Assembly: GCA_030747885.1 (NCBI GenBank)
Contig: JASLJW010000158.1
Coordinates: forward strand, 1 to 16,953
DNA length: 16,953 nucleotides
Origin: Candidatus Thalassarchaeaceae archaeon
GTDB lineage: Archaea; Thermoplasmatota; Poseidoniia; Poseidoniales; Thalassarchaeaceae
Direction: 5' to 3'
The position numbers and the translations under genes are program-made. The notes below the pieces were generated by a model, which saw only the letters and a program-made list of their open reading frames with translations, did no database searches and had not been told where the DNA came from. This document shows, one piece after another, positions 9,286 through 16,953 of the stretch. Position 1 is the first letter of the stretch. Each line of letters begins with the position of its first letter.

Positions 9286-9294
9286 ACCTCCTCC
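9286..9294 (-). promoter_or_regulatory. Shine-Dalgarno site deciding the GT4 start
   Basis: Minus-strand GGAGGAGGT directly abuts the ATG at 9285; its GGAGG core lies 4 bases from the start codon. It supports the 381-residue protein over the frame that stays open to 9444. Confidence 0.75.
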
Positions 9295-9364
9295 ACCACG
9301 AATCAGCGCTTCAAGCCTGACGCTTTGTCGCCACCTTGATTCACGATGATTGAGAAGAAACCCC

Positions 9365-10588
9365 ATGGAGCCAACCGGCGAACGCCCCATACTCCTGATT
9401 ATCAAGGGGTCTTTCGCACAATTTGGTGGGGCTGAAAGGGACATAGTTCGTCAACTAGAGGCATGGGGGGAGTTCTTCGATCTACGAATTGCGACGTTGA
9501 ATTCACATTCCGAACTTGAGAAAGAAGCAAACAGACTTGAGATTCCACTATTCATTGCAGATCCAACATGGGAAGAATCGACATCGGCATTGTCGAGGGT
9601 GTTGGCATCTTCGAGCAAATCATCAACCAAAGCATGGAAGAAATTTCTAACTTTGGGGGCAGGACCTGGTACTCTAAATCATGCTCTGGAGTCTGTTGAC
9701 GCTGTACACTTAGTAACAGGAAGTGGTTCACTAGAAGCTGTATCTATTCTTCCAGAACATATTCCAATACATGTGCACATGCTCGAACCGAATCGAGGAC
9801 TCCATGGAGAAACGGTACTGTGGGCAAATATCAATGGAAAACAACCGAGACCCGTTGGATTAACTCGATTGCTACTAACAATTCCTAGACGAAGGGACCT
9901 CAAACTTGTCAATAAAATCGCATTGCGTTCAAATGCTGTGTTCAGTGGAAATTCAAATTACATCCAACAACGAATAAAAGAAGTTCACAAAATCGATGCA
10001 GGAGTTCTACTGCCGTGCGTCGATTTATCGAAATGGTCTTCTGAAGAGCAAAACACTCCAGAAAATTATGTTGTATCTATCGGGCATGCTAGTTGGGTGA
10101 AAGGAACTTGGGAATGCATCTCAATGCTTGCAAACACTGGAATCAAGTTGGTACATGTAGGAGGAGGAAGTCAAGATGACCTATCAAAATTGAAAGAACA
10201 TGCAACAAAACTCGGAGTGGAATTCGACATTTCTCCTCGCTTAGATCATGAATCTCTAGTTTCACTGCTTCGTTACTCACTTGCTGTTATCTCAATGGCA
10301 CACAAGGAACCTTTTGGGTTAACTCCCGCAGAGGCACATGCAGTAGGAACACCAGCACTAATGGTGAACGAAGGTGGTTTTCCAACCACAATTATTGATG
10401 GCGAATCAGGGCGGTTGTTACCTCGTGATGATTACAGCGCTTGGCATTCTGCATTGAAAGAAGCAGCAATTGTTGAAAATAGAATGAAATGGTCTGAAAG
10501 AGGACGCGGCATTGTTGAGGAATTATCCTTGGATCCAAAAGGACGGGCAGTTGCTCTTCGACAAATTTTGGGCAAACTCATTCAATGA
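9365..10588 (+). CDS. Glycosyltransferase family 4 (GT-B fold)
   Basis: A second GT4-type glycosyltransferase, 407 residues, divergent from the first and only distantly similar to it. The N-terminal segment ILLIIKGSFAQFGGAERDIV is the typical glycine-rich acceptor-domain start (GGAE). The donor domain has E-x7-E (E315 and E323) in EPFGLTPAEAHAVGTPALM, followed by the GG-PTTI-DGE-G-L-P segment typical of GT4 enzymes. Start: ATG at 9365; an in-frame TTG at 9350 gives five more residues but has no Shine-Dalgarno site. Its stop overlaps the convergent membrane-protein gene by 11 bases. Being paired with another GT4 suggests assembly of a surface glycan or glycolipid; the sugar and acceptor are unknown. 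Confidence 0.9.
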   Translation: MEPTGERPILLIIKGSFAQFGGAERDIVRQLEAWGEFFDLRIATLNSHSELEKEANRLEIPLFIADPTWEESTSALSRVLASSSKSSTKAWKKFLTLGAGPGTLNHALESVDAVHLVTGSGSLEAVSILPEHIPIHVHMLEPNRGLHGETVLWANINGKQPRPVGLTRLLLTIPRRRDLKLVNKIALRSNAVFSGNSNYIQQRIKEVHKIDAGVLLPCVDLSKWSSEEQNTPENYVVSIGHASWVKGTWECISMLANTGIKLVHVGGGSQDDLSKLKEHATKLGVEFDISPRLDHESLVSLLRYSLAVISMAHKEPFGLTPAEAHAVGTPALMVNEGGFPTTIIDGESGRLLPRDDYSAWHSALKEAAIVENRMKWSERGRGIVEELSLDPKGRAVALRQILGKLIQ

Positions 10589-11168
10589 CTGGTCGAGATT
10601 GAAGAAATAATACTGAACCAAGTGCTAATCCAGAGAATAGGAAAAGAACCAATGCTGGAACAATTCCTATTGAAGGAGGAGTATAGATTCCCAAGTCAAA
10701 CGGCAATAAATCTAGAGCTGTTTCACCACGGCCCAATTCACCTCCGATAGAACCGAGAATTACTGTGGTCCCGAAACCTCCTAGAGCAGAACATCCTTGA
10801 AGAATTGCAAGGCCACGATGGTCCCATAATCGATAACCACAAAGACGGCGGCCAGAAATAACACCACTCCAAAAACCAATACAAAGTCCACTGAAGATCA
10901 TCTTGTTCAGAGACATTCCACTTTGTCCACCCATTGATTCAGTGGTGAGATATCCCGTCACAATAGCTAGTGGAACCATCAAAATGCCAAAGATAGAGGC
11001 AATGTATGCTGCAGAATCTAATTGCATGTGGAGACGAGAAGGGATTCTTTCACGAATTGACGGAATTAAGGTCGCAACTGCACAGGTTATCGAACCTAGT
11101 GTAGCAATAGCAAATGAGCCAACTACCATCTCAGTAGAAATTGCATGGAAAACTGCAGTTGATACCAT
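10578..11168 (-). CDS. Five-helix membrane protein of unknown function
   Basis: Integral-membrane protein of 196 residues that I do not recognise with certainty. Predicted helices lie at about 13-35, 52-74, 90-107, 118-141 and 167-189. Histidines at 8, 47 and 117 lie near helix ends and could be metal or heme ligands. The general layout faintly recalls the DUF2231 family, but I cannot confirm it. I chose the ATG at 11168 because it forms a TGATG overlap with the preceding stop and has GGAGGTG 7 bases upstream. A frame open to 11219 would add 17 residues overlapping the previous gene. It is the last gene of the three-gene surface operon, so it may be the membrane partner of the two exported proteins. 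Confidence 0.8.
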   Translation of the reverse strand: MVSTAVFHAISTEMVVGSFAIATLGSITCAVATLIPSIRERIPSRLHMQLDSAAYIASIFGILMVPLAIVTGYLTTESMGGQSGMSLNKMIFSGLCIGFWSGVISGRRLCGYRLWDHRGLAILQGCSALGGFGTTVILGSIGGELGRGETALDLLPFDLGIYTPPSIGIVPALVLFLFSGLALGSVLFLQSRPVIE

Positions 11169-12268
11169 CAAGAAACACCTCCAAGGTTCGAAATATAGTC
11201 TGGACCATAATGGGTCCACTGCTCATCAGTCCACCCTACTGGACGTCTGGGATCATCCATTGTCAGAGACGGTGAATCTAACTGGAAAGTACGATCTTTG
11301 GGGGATTCTAACTGTTCTATTTTAGGTTCAGAAGAAATTAGATCATTGGCCATAAATCGTTGAAGTGATATTAGTAAAGATGCTGTAATCATCGCAAGAG
11401 CGAGCATCAACAACCTTGCTGGATTTACATCTACAGAAGATGAACCATCTGACGACAAAGTAGTCCAAGCACTAGTTGTTTCAAAATCCTGATTTGAAAG
11501 TCGCCATCTATACTCCAGAGTCCCTTCGGTTAACGCTGCTGGTAAACTTGCCTGCCAACCATTTGATGTGCTTTCAGCAGCAATTGATTGGATAGAATTG
11601 GTACCCGGAATTTGCCATTCTAAATTCACAGATGTGACATTTACTATCTTCGCTTCAAGATTTGTAGTTACACCAATTTCTCTTTGAGTCACAGGATTCC
11701 AATCAGATAGTTGGGGGAAATTTTCAGGAATTGGCCCTACTGATATCGAAATACCTCCGGTATCACTGGTGTCTGCCAAACGAGCAACTCCCCCTCCGCC
11801 ATGATGAACACCAATGTGGAATGTAGTAACGACTTCAACAGATGGCGCAGTCAACGACCAAGATACAGATACTCCTGCTGTAGAGTCCAGAACATGCATT
11901 TCAACATAATTTGATGTCCCTCCATTTGCATCTGAAGTAACAATCCATCCAGAATCATCTGGGGAATCGTCGACACCAAATGTTCCCGTAGTCAGGAAAA
12001 CTCCTACCAATCGTCTATCTGAAAGTTCCATGCCTGAAATTTCTGCTGTAATGGTCAATGGACCATCGACATATGTGGATTCTCGATCTGTACTCACAGT
12101 GATTACTGCTGAAGATGGTTGAGATATGTCTGGGTCTCCATGACAGGCTCCTCCACAAGCAAAATCTCGAGTCCCATCACCATTGCCCCCTGGATTTGCT
12201 TCCATTACTGGGGATGAAAGCAAACAAGCTAGAACACCCAAAATCAAGAGACGATTTAGAATTCGCAT
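11168..12268 (-). CDS. Exported membrane-anchored protein with CGGACH motif
   Basis: Predicted surface protein of 366 residues. It has a signal peptide (about 1-24: MRILNRLL, then a hydrophobic core ending near MEA), then CGGACHG (C38, C42, H43), a C-x3-CH spacing rather than the CxxCH of c-type heme sites. A beta-rich domain follows (about 52-178) resembling the choice-of-anchor-V/Reeler type (STYVDGPLTITAEI, WSLTAP), with a His cluster in TFHIGVHHGGGG (H151, H155, H156). A second Ig-like domain (about 185-280), a membrane helix (284-302) and a cytosolic tail of about 60 residues ending in GWTDEQWTHYGPDYI complete it. It overlaps its neighbours on both sides by one base (TGATG). It is probably a smaller relative of the 857-residue protein. 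Role unknown; metal or heme binding is inference. Confidence 0.82.
   Translation of the reverse strand: MRILNRLLILGVLACLLSSPVMEANPGGNGDGTRDFACGGACHGDPDISQPSSAVITVSTDRESTYVDGPLTITAEISGMELSDRRLVGVFLTTGTFGVDDSPDDSGWIVTSDANGGTSNYVEMHVLDSTAGVSVSWSLTAPSVEVVTTFHIGVHHGGGGVARLADTSDTGGISISVGPIPENFPQLSDWNPVTQREIGVTTNLEAKIVNVTSVNLEWQIPGTNSIQSIAAESTSNGWQASLPAALTEGTLEYRWRLSNQDFETTSAWTTLSSDGSSSVDVNPARLLMLALAMITASLLISLQRFMANDLISSEPKIEQLESPKDRTFQLDSPSLTMDDPRRPVGWTDEQWTHYGPDYISNLGGVS
11176..11182 (-). promoter_or_regulatory. Shine-Dalgarno site for the five-helix protein
   Basis: Minus-strand GGAGGTG, 7 bases before the ATG at 11168 and lying inside the last codons of the previous gene. It fixes the start at the TGATG junction. 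Confidence 0.75.
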
Positions 12269-14841
12269 CAGAATCTCCTCCTAATTCCTATTCCCACTGA
12301 AACAAGTAATGAAATTATGATCCAAGTAATAATTAGAATCGATGCCAAACTACTTTGTTCAACCTCTTGAATCACAATATCATCATTTGTAAGTTCAATC
12401 GAACCCAAATTTTCAGTTGAAATTAATTGATTCTCGACACCATCAATATCAACTGTTACAGTGTAATAATGAGTTCCTGCGAGGAATATAGGGTCTTGGA
12501 ATTCAGTTTCATTCGTCGTTGAAATTAATGTTGCAGAAGATAAATCATCTCGGTCTTGTATGGGGGATGAAGAACGCCAAACATAGAATTGTGTTTCTGA
12601 ACCAGACCATGCCCAAGAAATTTCGATTACTGAACCGTCTCTATCTACAATCAAATCACTGATGGTAGTTCCTGCACTAGCTTCAACATCTACAATTAGT
12701 GAATCAATGCCTCCATGTTCATCAAGAACTGTGAGATTTACTGTGGTACTACCTTGCTGGAAAATATGAGAAATTGTTGAACCGGAATACGTGGTATCTC
12801 CAATGGTCCAAAACCAAGCAACAATACTCCCATCTGGATCATTTGATGATACTGCATCGAGTACAGTTTCGGATTCTGTCATCACATTATCTGGGCTAAG
12901 GAATGCTGCAGTTGGTGCGATATTTCCGATTGAAATTGGAGAACTAGAGATTGATGTTATGCCTCCAAATCCATCATCAGCAAATACAGTGATTGTCCAA
13001 ACTTGCCCAACACCTAACCAATCTATTGGAGCTATGCTTTGATTATCCAATGCACTGATTCTAAATCCATCACGATACCAAATCGAAGAAATTTCTAAGT
13101 CATCAGAATCAATGTCAGATGAATTGATTGAAACCTGTAAAGGATCCAATGCATAATTCTCTATTCCCTCTGTATTCAATTCAACCTGAACAATTGGATT
13201 TGAATTCCCAATAGTCACAGAAGAAGTGACATGATCCAATGCTGGGTTTGCATGATCTGTACTAACTGCTCCATCTGAATCTTCCAAAACTATCTCTGCA
13301 TGCCACATCTGTCCACGTGTTGTTTGTCCTGCTTCAATCAACAATAGATCATCGTAAGATGAAACATGTTGCCCATCGATGTGCCAATGAACATGAACCA
13401 ATGCAAGTGCATCCCCATCTGGATCTGACCATTGATAGGAAATCTGTAGGTCATCTGAACTGGTGGGTGAATTAGGAGTTAAATTGAGAGATTGAAGAAT
13501 TGGTGGAGCATTACCAATCGTTCTTGGAGCAGATTCAGCCCATGGAGAAAATTCAATCCCGTCGCTCGCTCTTACGCTTACCTTCCATACGTCTCCTTTC
13601 GAAGTCGCAGAGGATGGAAGGGAAAATAGGCCATTATATTCAGGTGCATTAACATCATTTTTCAGCCATTGAATTTCAACCAATGTGGACGGATCACCAT
13701 CATCATCAGCATAAGTGTAAGACATATTTAGATCATCAGTCGTTACTGGATTTGTAGGCATTATCGATAGCGATTGGATAGAGGGGGCAGTATTGGAACT
13801 CCCAATTTGGATACTAGCGGATGCAAGAGTACCTGTGTCTTCACCATCTGAGGGTGTTACCCTAACCTCCCAAACATCACCAGATCTCGTTGATACTTTG
13901 GAAATAGACGATGTTCCATCAAATTCAGCAATCCTAGACCCATCAAGATACCATTGAATTACAGTTCCTGATTCAGTATCCAAATCTACATCGGAGAATG
14001 AATAAGACATCGTGATATCATCTTGTTCGGTAGGATCAGTTGGAGAAATGGAAAGGCCATTTGCTACAGGAGGTGTATTCTGAATAGTTAGAGATGGGGA
14101 GGTAACGGGTGAACCCATGTCGGTACCGTCAGAAGGAGTAACTGTAACACTCCATATCTCGCCCTTGGAAAGGAAAGATGAAGAAACAGAAGTAGAGTCA
14201 TCTAATGCATTAACGACCGAGGAATTTCGACTCCATCGAATCGTAGTTCCAGATTCTGAATCACCATCTGAATCACTATACGTATATGTCAAACTAAGGG
14301 TATCCGTTGTTGTTGGATTTGAAGGGTCAATTACTAAATTAGTCACAGATGGAGCTTGGTTCTGTGGAGGCTGTTCTGGAACTGAAAAAGAGGCTGTATT
14401 CCATGCATCACCAGTATTCCCATAGTTCATGTTCACTGCATTTCCCACCACACTGAAACTTACTGTCCCAGTTCCCGATGATGGCGCAGTCCAATCCACT
14501 GTCCAAGATCTAGCATTCTTGTTTGAATGAGTGACTTTGCCACTGTTTAACTGCGCATTCGCACCAGGATTAGAGAAACTTCCTGCATTAGAATCCAAAG
14601 AAAATCCGCCGCCAGATCCAGAAATAGCACTGGATGAAACAGTTACAGTCAGAGAATAGGTTTGACTAGGTACGTAGGATGACGGTTGCCCACTAAGGGA
14701 AACTGTGGTTGAACTAGACGGATTATTGCCATGACAACCACAAGACGGCCCAGTATTGCCTGACGATTGGGCTTCTGAGAATGGCACATATGCAGCTAAA
14801 CATAAGATGCCGACCACGAAGAGGACACGGGACGCCAACAT
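12268..14841 (-). CDS. Large surface protein: choice-of-anchor-V-like domain, PKD-like repeats, membrane anchor
   Basis: Exported protein of 857 residues. A signal peptide (about 1-24) is followed by SCGCHGNN (C34, C36, H37) and a domain at about 40-153 with GNAVNMNYGNTGD and WTAPSSGTGTVSFS segments, matching my recollection of the choice-of-anchor-V family. That family usually carries CxxCHG; here it is C-x-CH. Five tandem repeats of about 95 residues begin near 161, 256, 350, 444 and 546, each with a DxDGD-like Ca-binding type loop and a G-x-x-W segment. A PKD domain (640-722, NDPDGSIVAWFW) and an FN3-like region (about 725-820) follow, then a membrane helix (831-852) ending in RRRF. It is the first gene of the three-gene operon; its stop overlaps the next start (TGATG). 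Probably displayed on the cell surface; the ligand is unknown. Confidence 0.88.
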   Translation of the reverse strand: MLASRVLFVVGILCLAAYVPFSEAQSSGNTGPSCGCHGNNPSSSTTVSLSGQPSSYVPSQTYSLTVTVSSSAISGSGGGFSLDSNAGSFSNPGANAQLNSGKVTHSNKNARSWTVDWTAPSSGTGTVSFSVVGNAVNMNYGNTGDAWNTASFSVPEQPPQNQAPSVTNLVIDPSNPTTTDTLSLTYTYSDSDGDSESGTTIRWSRNSSVVNALDDSTSVSSSFLSKGEIWSVTVTPSDGTDMGSPVTSPSLTIQNTPPVANGLSISPTDPTEQDDITMSYSFSDVDLDTESGTVIQWYLDGSRIAEFDGTSSISKVSTRSGDVWEVRVTPSDGEDTGTLASASIQIGSSNTAPSIQSLSIMPTNPVTTDDLNMSYTYADDDGDPSTLVEIQWLKNDVNAPEYNGLFSLPSSATSKGDVWKVSVRASDGIEFSPWAESAPRTIGNAPPILQSLNLTPNSPTSSDDLQISYQWSDPDGDALALVHVHWHIDGQHVSSYDDLLLIEAGQTTRGQMWHAEIVLEDSDGAVSTDHANPALDHVTSSVTIGNSNPIVQVELNTEGIENYALDPLQVSINSSDIDSDDLEISSIWYRDGFRISALDNQSIAPIDWLGVGQVWTITVFADDGFGGITSISSSPISIGNIAPTAAFLSPDNVMTESETVLDAVSSNDPDGSIVAWFWTIGDTTYSGSTISHIFQQGSTTVNLTVLDEHGGIDSLIVDVEASAGTTISDLIVDRDGSVIEISWAWSGSETQFYVWRSSSPIQDRDDLSSATLISTTNETEFQDPIFLAGTHYYTVTVDIDGVENQLISTENLGSIELTNDDIVIQEVEQSSLASILIITWIIISLLVSVGIGIRRRF
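12275..12281 (-). promoter_or_regulatory. Shine-Dalgarno site at the first TGATG junction
   Basis: Minus-strand GGAGGAG, 6 bases before the ATG at 12268, inside the end of the 857-residue gene. It supports translational coupling of the two exported proteins. Confidence 0.7.
12925..14361 (-). repeat. Five tandem ~95-residue PKD/cadherin-like repeats
   Basis: This codes for residues 161-639 of the large surface protein. Repeat starts near 161, 256, 350, 444 and 546 give periods of 95, 94, 94, 102 and 94 residues. Each unit opens with a P-x-x-x-x-L-x-I/L-x-P-x-x-P-type strand (degenerate in the fifth), has an S/A-D-x-D-x-D loop, a W near the middle and a G-x-x-W strand, and most close with S-I-x-I-G or similar. 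The copies are diverged in protein and DNA, so this is an old duplication rather than a recent one. Confidence 0.85.
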
Positions 14842-14945
14842 GAATCTCGATATTGATGAATAGTTATCATGTTTCGTTTTTTACGTCATTTCTAGTCATC
14901 TTGTTGGCCGTTGCATTGATGGACATAATGTGATTCGTTGGTTCC
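14842..14945. other. Divergent intergenic region between surface operon and beta-oxidation gene
   Basis: These 104 bases must hold the promoters of both divergent units. On the minus side, about 28 bases before the ATG at 14841, the sequence reads CGAAACATGATAACT, which could serve as a weak BRE/TATA pair. On the plus side I see no convincing TATA box at the expected distance. Neither start has a clear Shine-Dalgarno site. No RNA structure or repeat is evident. Confidence 0.35.
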
Positions 14946-16953
14946 ATGACCCAGCCAATTGAGTCGGTTGCCATCGTAGGCGCAGGAAATATGGGGAGTG
15001 GAATCGCTCAGAAAACCGCTCAAGAAATGTTTCAGGTACAAATGGTAGACAGAGAAGAACAATGGGTAGAAAGAGGGCAAAAAATCATCAGTGATTTTCT
15101 TGATGAAGCTATCGAAAGAAGGATATTCTCGGAATCACAAGTTGAAGAAATAAAATCGAGAATCACGGGTGTAATTGGAGTCGAAAACGTCGACTCAGAA
15201 ACTGACTTAGTCATCGAAGCAGTTTTTGAAGACTTTAATGTGAAGGCTGATGTCTTTCAGATTTTAGATGAAAATTGTGGACCAGAAACAATTCTAGCAT
15301 CAAACACATCCTCACTTAGTGTCAATGAATTATCCAATGCAACAGCAAGGCCCGATCGTTTCGTTGGACTTCACTTCTTTTATCATCCCGCAAAAAACAG
15401 ATTGGTCGAAGTAATTCCAGCAGAAGATTCTACTGAAGATACTGTTTCTCGAGTTGTTCAATATTGTAAACAACTAGGAAAGGTCGTCATTGTGTGCAAA
15501 GATCGGCCTGGTTTCGTTGTCAATCGATTCTTTGTACCTTGGCTGAACGAAGCTTGTCTGCTTTTTGAAGAAGGACATGGTACACCGGCACAGATTGACG
15601 CTGTAGCATGTGAAGCATTCAATATCGGAATGGGGCCCTTTGCCCTGATGAATTTGACTGGGCCCCCTATTGCCCTTCATTCCACTGATTACCTTGCTCA
15701 GCAATTAGATACTCCAAGATACACTGGAGCGCACAATCTACGCAATCTGGTTGAAGCAAAAGAAATGTGGAATATTGACAATTCAGAGAATTCAGATTGT
15801 GATGATGCTACAGCCACCATCATCCGCGAACGACTTCTTGGAGTTGTATTCGCTGTTTCTTCACAAATCGTTGAAGAAGAAATTTGTTCCATGGAAGATG
15901 TGGATCGAGGCGCGAAGGTTGGACTCAGGTGGGCAAGAGGTCCTTTCGAACTGATGAATGAATTTGGAGTAGATGAGGCATATCGAATGGCTCAAAAATA
16001 TTCGAATCTTCATGATAAAGAAAGTGGATTCAAACTTCCTGAATTCTTGCAAATGAAGGCGCAAACTGGCAAACCATGGGTGTTTGAATTCGTTGATGCT
16101 GAAATTAAAAATGGCATTGCTACAATCAATATCAATAGACCAGAAGCAATGAATGCTCTGAATGAAACAGTTGTTGCTCAATTGGGCGCCCTCCTAGATA
16201 GCCTCAATGATGATTCAACCATTCATACAATCGTACTCGAAGGAGCAGGGAAGGCCTTCGTAGCAGGAGCTGACGTGAAGTTCTTTGTAGACCGATTAGA
16301 TGAAAATGCATTTTCCAAAATCTATGATTTCACTGCAGAAGGACACGATGTTCTTGCAAAATTAGAGAATAGCGAGAAGACTACAATTGCACTTACTACT
16401 GGATTGGCCTTGGGAGGAGGGCTGGAACTAGCTCTTTCTTGCGATTATCGAATTGGAACTCGAAGAACACAATTCAGATTCCCTGAAACTAGCATCGGAA
16501 TTTATCCAGGGCTTGGAGGGACTCAACGAACCACTCGAATCTGTGGAGTTAACGCTGCTCGTTGGGCAATATTAGCAGGTAACTGGATTGGACCAAAACA
16601 CGCTGCTGATCTAGGTTTACTCACACATCTTGTTGACCCATCAGATGTAGACAAAACTGTGAATTTAATCAGTGACAAGGGGAAACCATCCAACAAATAC
16701 ACTGGCACACCAGTTCGAATGACTGAAGCAGTTCAAGCAGCAGTAGAATTCTATTCCGATCAAAATATGAAGTCAATAATTTCAGGTCAAACTCCTGATG
16801 GAATTGATGATAATGATCCTTATGCACTCCGCCAAATAAAACAGATTTCTAGAACCGCTCCAATCGCACTAAAAATTGCTAGCGAACTGATTGATGTTGC
16901 ATCTTCAACTGATTTAGACGCAGGTTTAGCTGCGGAATTGCATAATCTAGAGG
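14946..16953 (+). CDS. Fused 3-hydroxyacyl-CoA dehydrogenase / enoyl-CoA hydratase, C-terminus cut by window edge
   Basis: Bifunctional cytosolic enzyme of beta-oxidation-type pathways: hydration of enoyl-CoA and NAD-dependent oxidation of 3-hydroxyacyl-CoA. 669 codons are visible, with no stop before the edge. The N-terminal dehydrogenase comes first, the order found in archaeal fusions such as the crotonyl-CoA hydratase/3-hydroxybutyryl-CoA dehydrogenase of Sulfolobales. GAGNMGSGIA (12-21) is the NAD-binding Rossmann loop; H143 and E155 match the catalytic His-Glu dyad in spacing, and N193 lies 50 residues after the His as in the human enzyme. The hydratase domain starts near 379 and has AGAD for the oxyanion hole plus both catalytic Glu residues (E494 in GGGLELA, E514 in FPETSIGIYPG). 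The usual HFFNP reads HFFYHP here. Whether it serves fatty-acid degradation or a shorter-chain pathway cannot be decided from sequence alone. Confidence 0.93.
   Translation, partial: MTQPIESVAIVGAGNMGSGIAQKTAQEMFQVQMVDREEQWVERGQKIISDFLDEAIERRIFSESQVEEIKSRITGVIGVENVDSETDLVIEAVFEDFNVKADVFQILDENCGPETILASNTSSLSVNELSNATARPDRFVGLHFFYHPAKNRLVEVIPAEDSTEDTVSRVVQYCKQLGKVVIVCKDRPGFVVNRFFVPWLNEACLLFEEGHGTPAQIDAVACEAFNIGMGPFALMNLTGPPIALHSTDYLAQQLDTPRYTGAHNLRNLVEAKEMWNIDNSENSDCDDATATIIRERLLGVVFAVSSQIVEEEICSMEDVDRGAKVGLRWARGPFELMNEFGVDEAYRMAQKYSNLHDKESGFKLPEFLQMKAQTGKPWVFEFVDAEIKNGIATININRPEAMNALNETVVAQLGALLDSLNDDSTIHTIVLEGAGKAFVAGADVKFFVDRLDENAFSKIYDFTAEGHDVLAKLENSEKTTIALTTGLALGGGLELALSCDYRIGTRRTQFRFPETSIGIYPGLGGTQRTTRICGVNAARWAILAGNWIGPKHAADLGLLTHLVDPSDVDKTVNLISDKGKPSNKYTGTPVRMTEAVQAAVEFYSDQNMKSIISGQTPDGIDDNDPYALRQIKQISRTAPIALKIASELIDVASSTDLDAGLAAELHNLE

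Noticed and set aside
9286..9444. N-terminal extension of the minus-strand glycosyltransferase (frame open to 9444)
   Set aside because: The extension would overlap the start of the divergent gene and has no domain character, while an excellent Shine-Dalgarno site precedes the ATG at 9285.
10578..10588. 11-base convergent overlap of two stop regions as a regulatory element
   Set aside because: Short tail-to-tail overlaps are common in compact archaeal genomes; no hairpin or T-run is present.
11169..11219. Longer start for the five-helix membrane protein
   Set aside because: It would overlap the upstream gene by 52 bases; the ATG at 11168 has the TGATG overlap and a well-placed GGAGGTG.
15861..16181. 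Minus-strand open frame inside the dehydrogenase/hydratase gene
   Set aside because: The plus-strand enzyme frame is continuous across it with conserved motifs on both sides; the antisense protein is Phe/Ile/His-rich with no recognisable feature.

Overview
The window most likely comes from a marine archaeon of the Thermoplasmatota, probably Poseidoniales (Marine Group II) or a close relative. This is inference. The DNA is fairly AT-rich, with densely packed genes. Strong Shine-Dalgarno sites sit next to one apparent TATA-led, leaderless gene. The proteins combine large Ser/Thr/Asp-rich, PKD-like surface proteins ending in a membrane anchor with a fused 3-hydroxyacyl-CoA dehydrogenase/enoyl-CoA hydratase of the archaeal domain order. 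No rRNA, tRNA, insertion sequence, CRISPR array or integrase was seen, and no gap between genes exceeds about 105 bases.

Bases 1-8049 (minus strand) hold a four-gene export operon, read from right to left: a LolD/MacB-type ABC ATPase (8049-7303), a 1217-residue double-FtsX permease (7306-3653), a second ATPase carrying a C-terminal zinc ribbon (3649-2600), and an RND/MMPL-family exporter (2538 to beyond base 1). The first junction is a 4-base overlap, the second a 3-base gap, and the RND gene follows 61 bases later. A TATA-like box about 28 bases upstream of the first ATG suggests leaderless transcription of the operon. The permease carries a pentapeptide-repeat domain inside its second extracellular region, which is the oddest architecture in the window.

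Bases 8140-10588 hold two divergent GT4-family glycosyltransferases separated by 79 bases. The minus-strand one lies directly upstream of the export operon in the same direction, so glycan or glycolipid synthesis linked to the exporter is possible but unproven.

Bases 10578-14841 (minus strand) hold a tightly coupled three-gene operon joined by two TGATG stop/start overlaps. It encodes an 857-residue surface protein (a choice-of-anchor-V-like domain with a CGCH motif, five repeats of about 95 residues, a PKD domain, an FN3-like region and a membrane anchor). It also encodes a 366-residue relative with a CGGACH motif and a His cluster, and a 196-residue five-helix membrane protein. The overlaps suggest the three are made together and may act as one cell-surface assembly, perhaps binding metal or heme.

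From 14946 to the right edge (plus strand) runs the fused beta-oxidation enzyme, cut by the end of the window. Its key catalytic residues for both activities are present.
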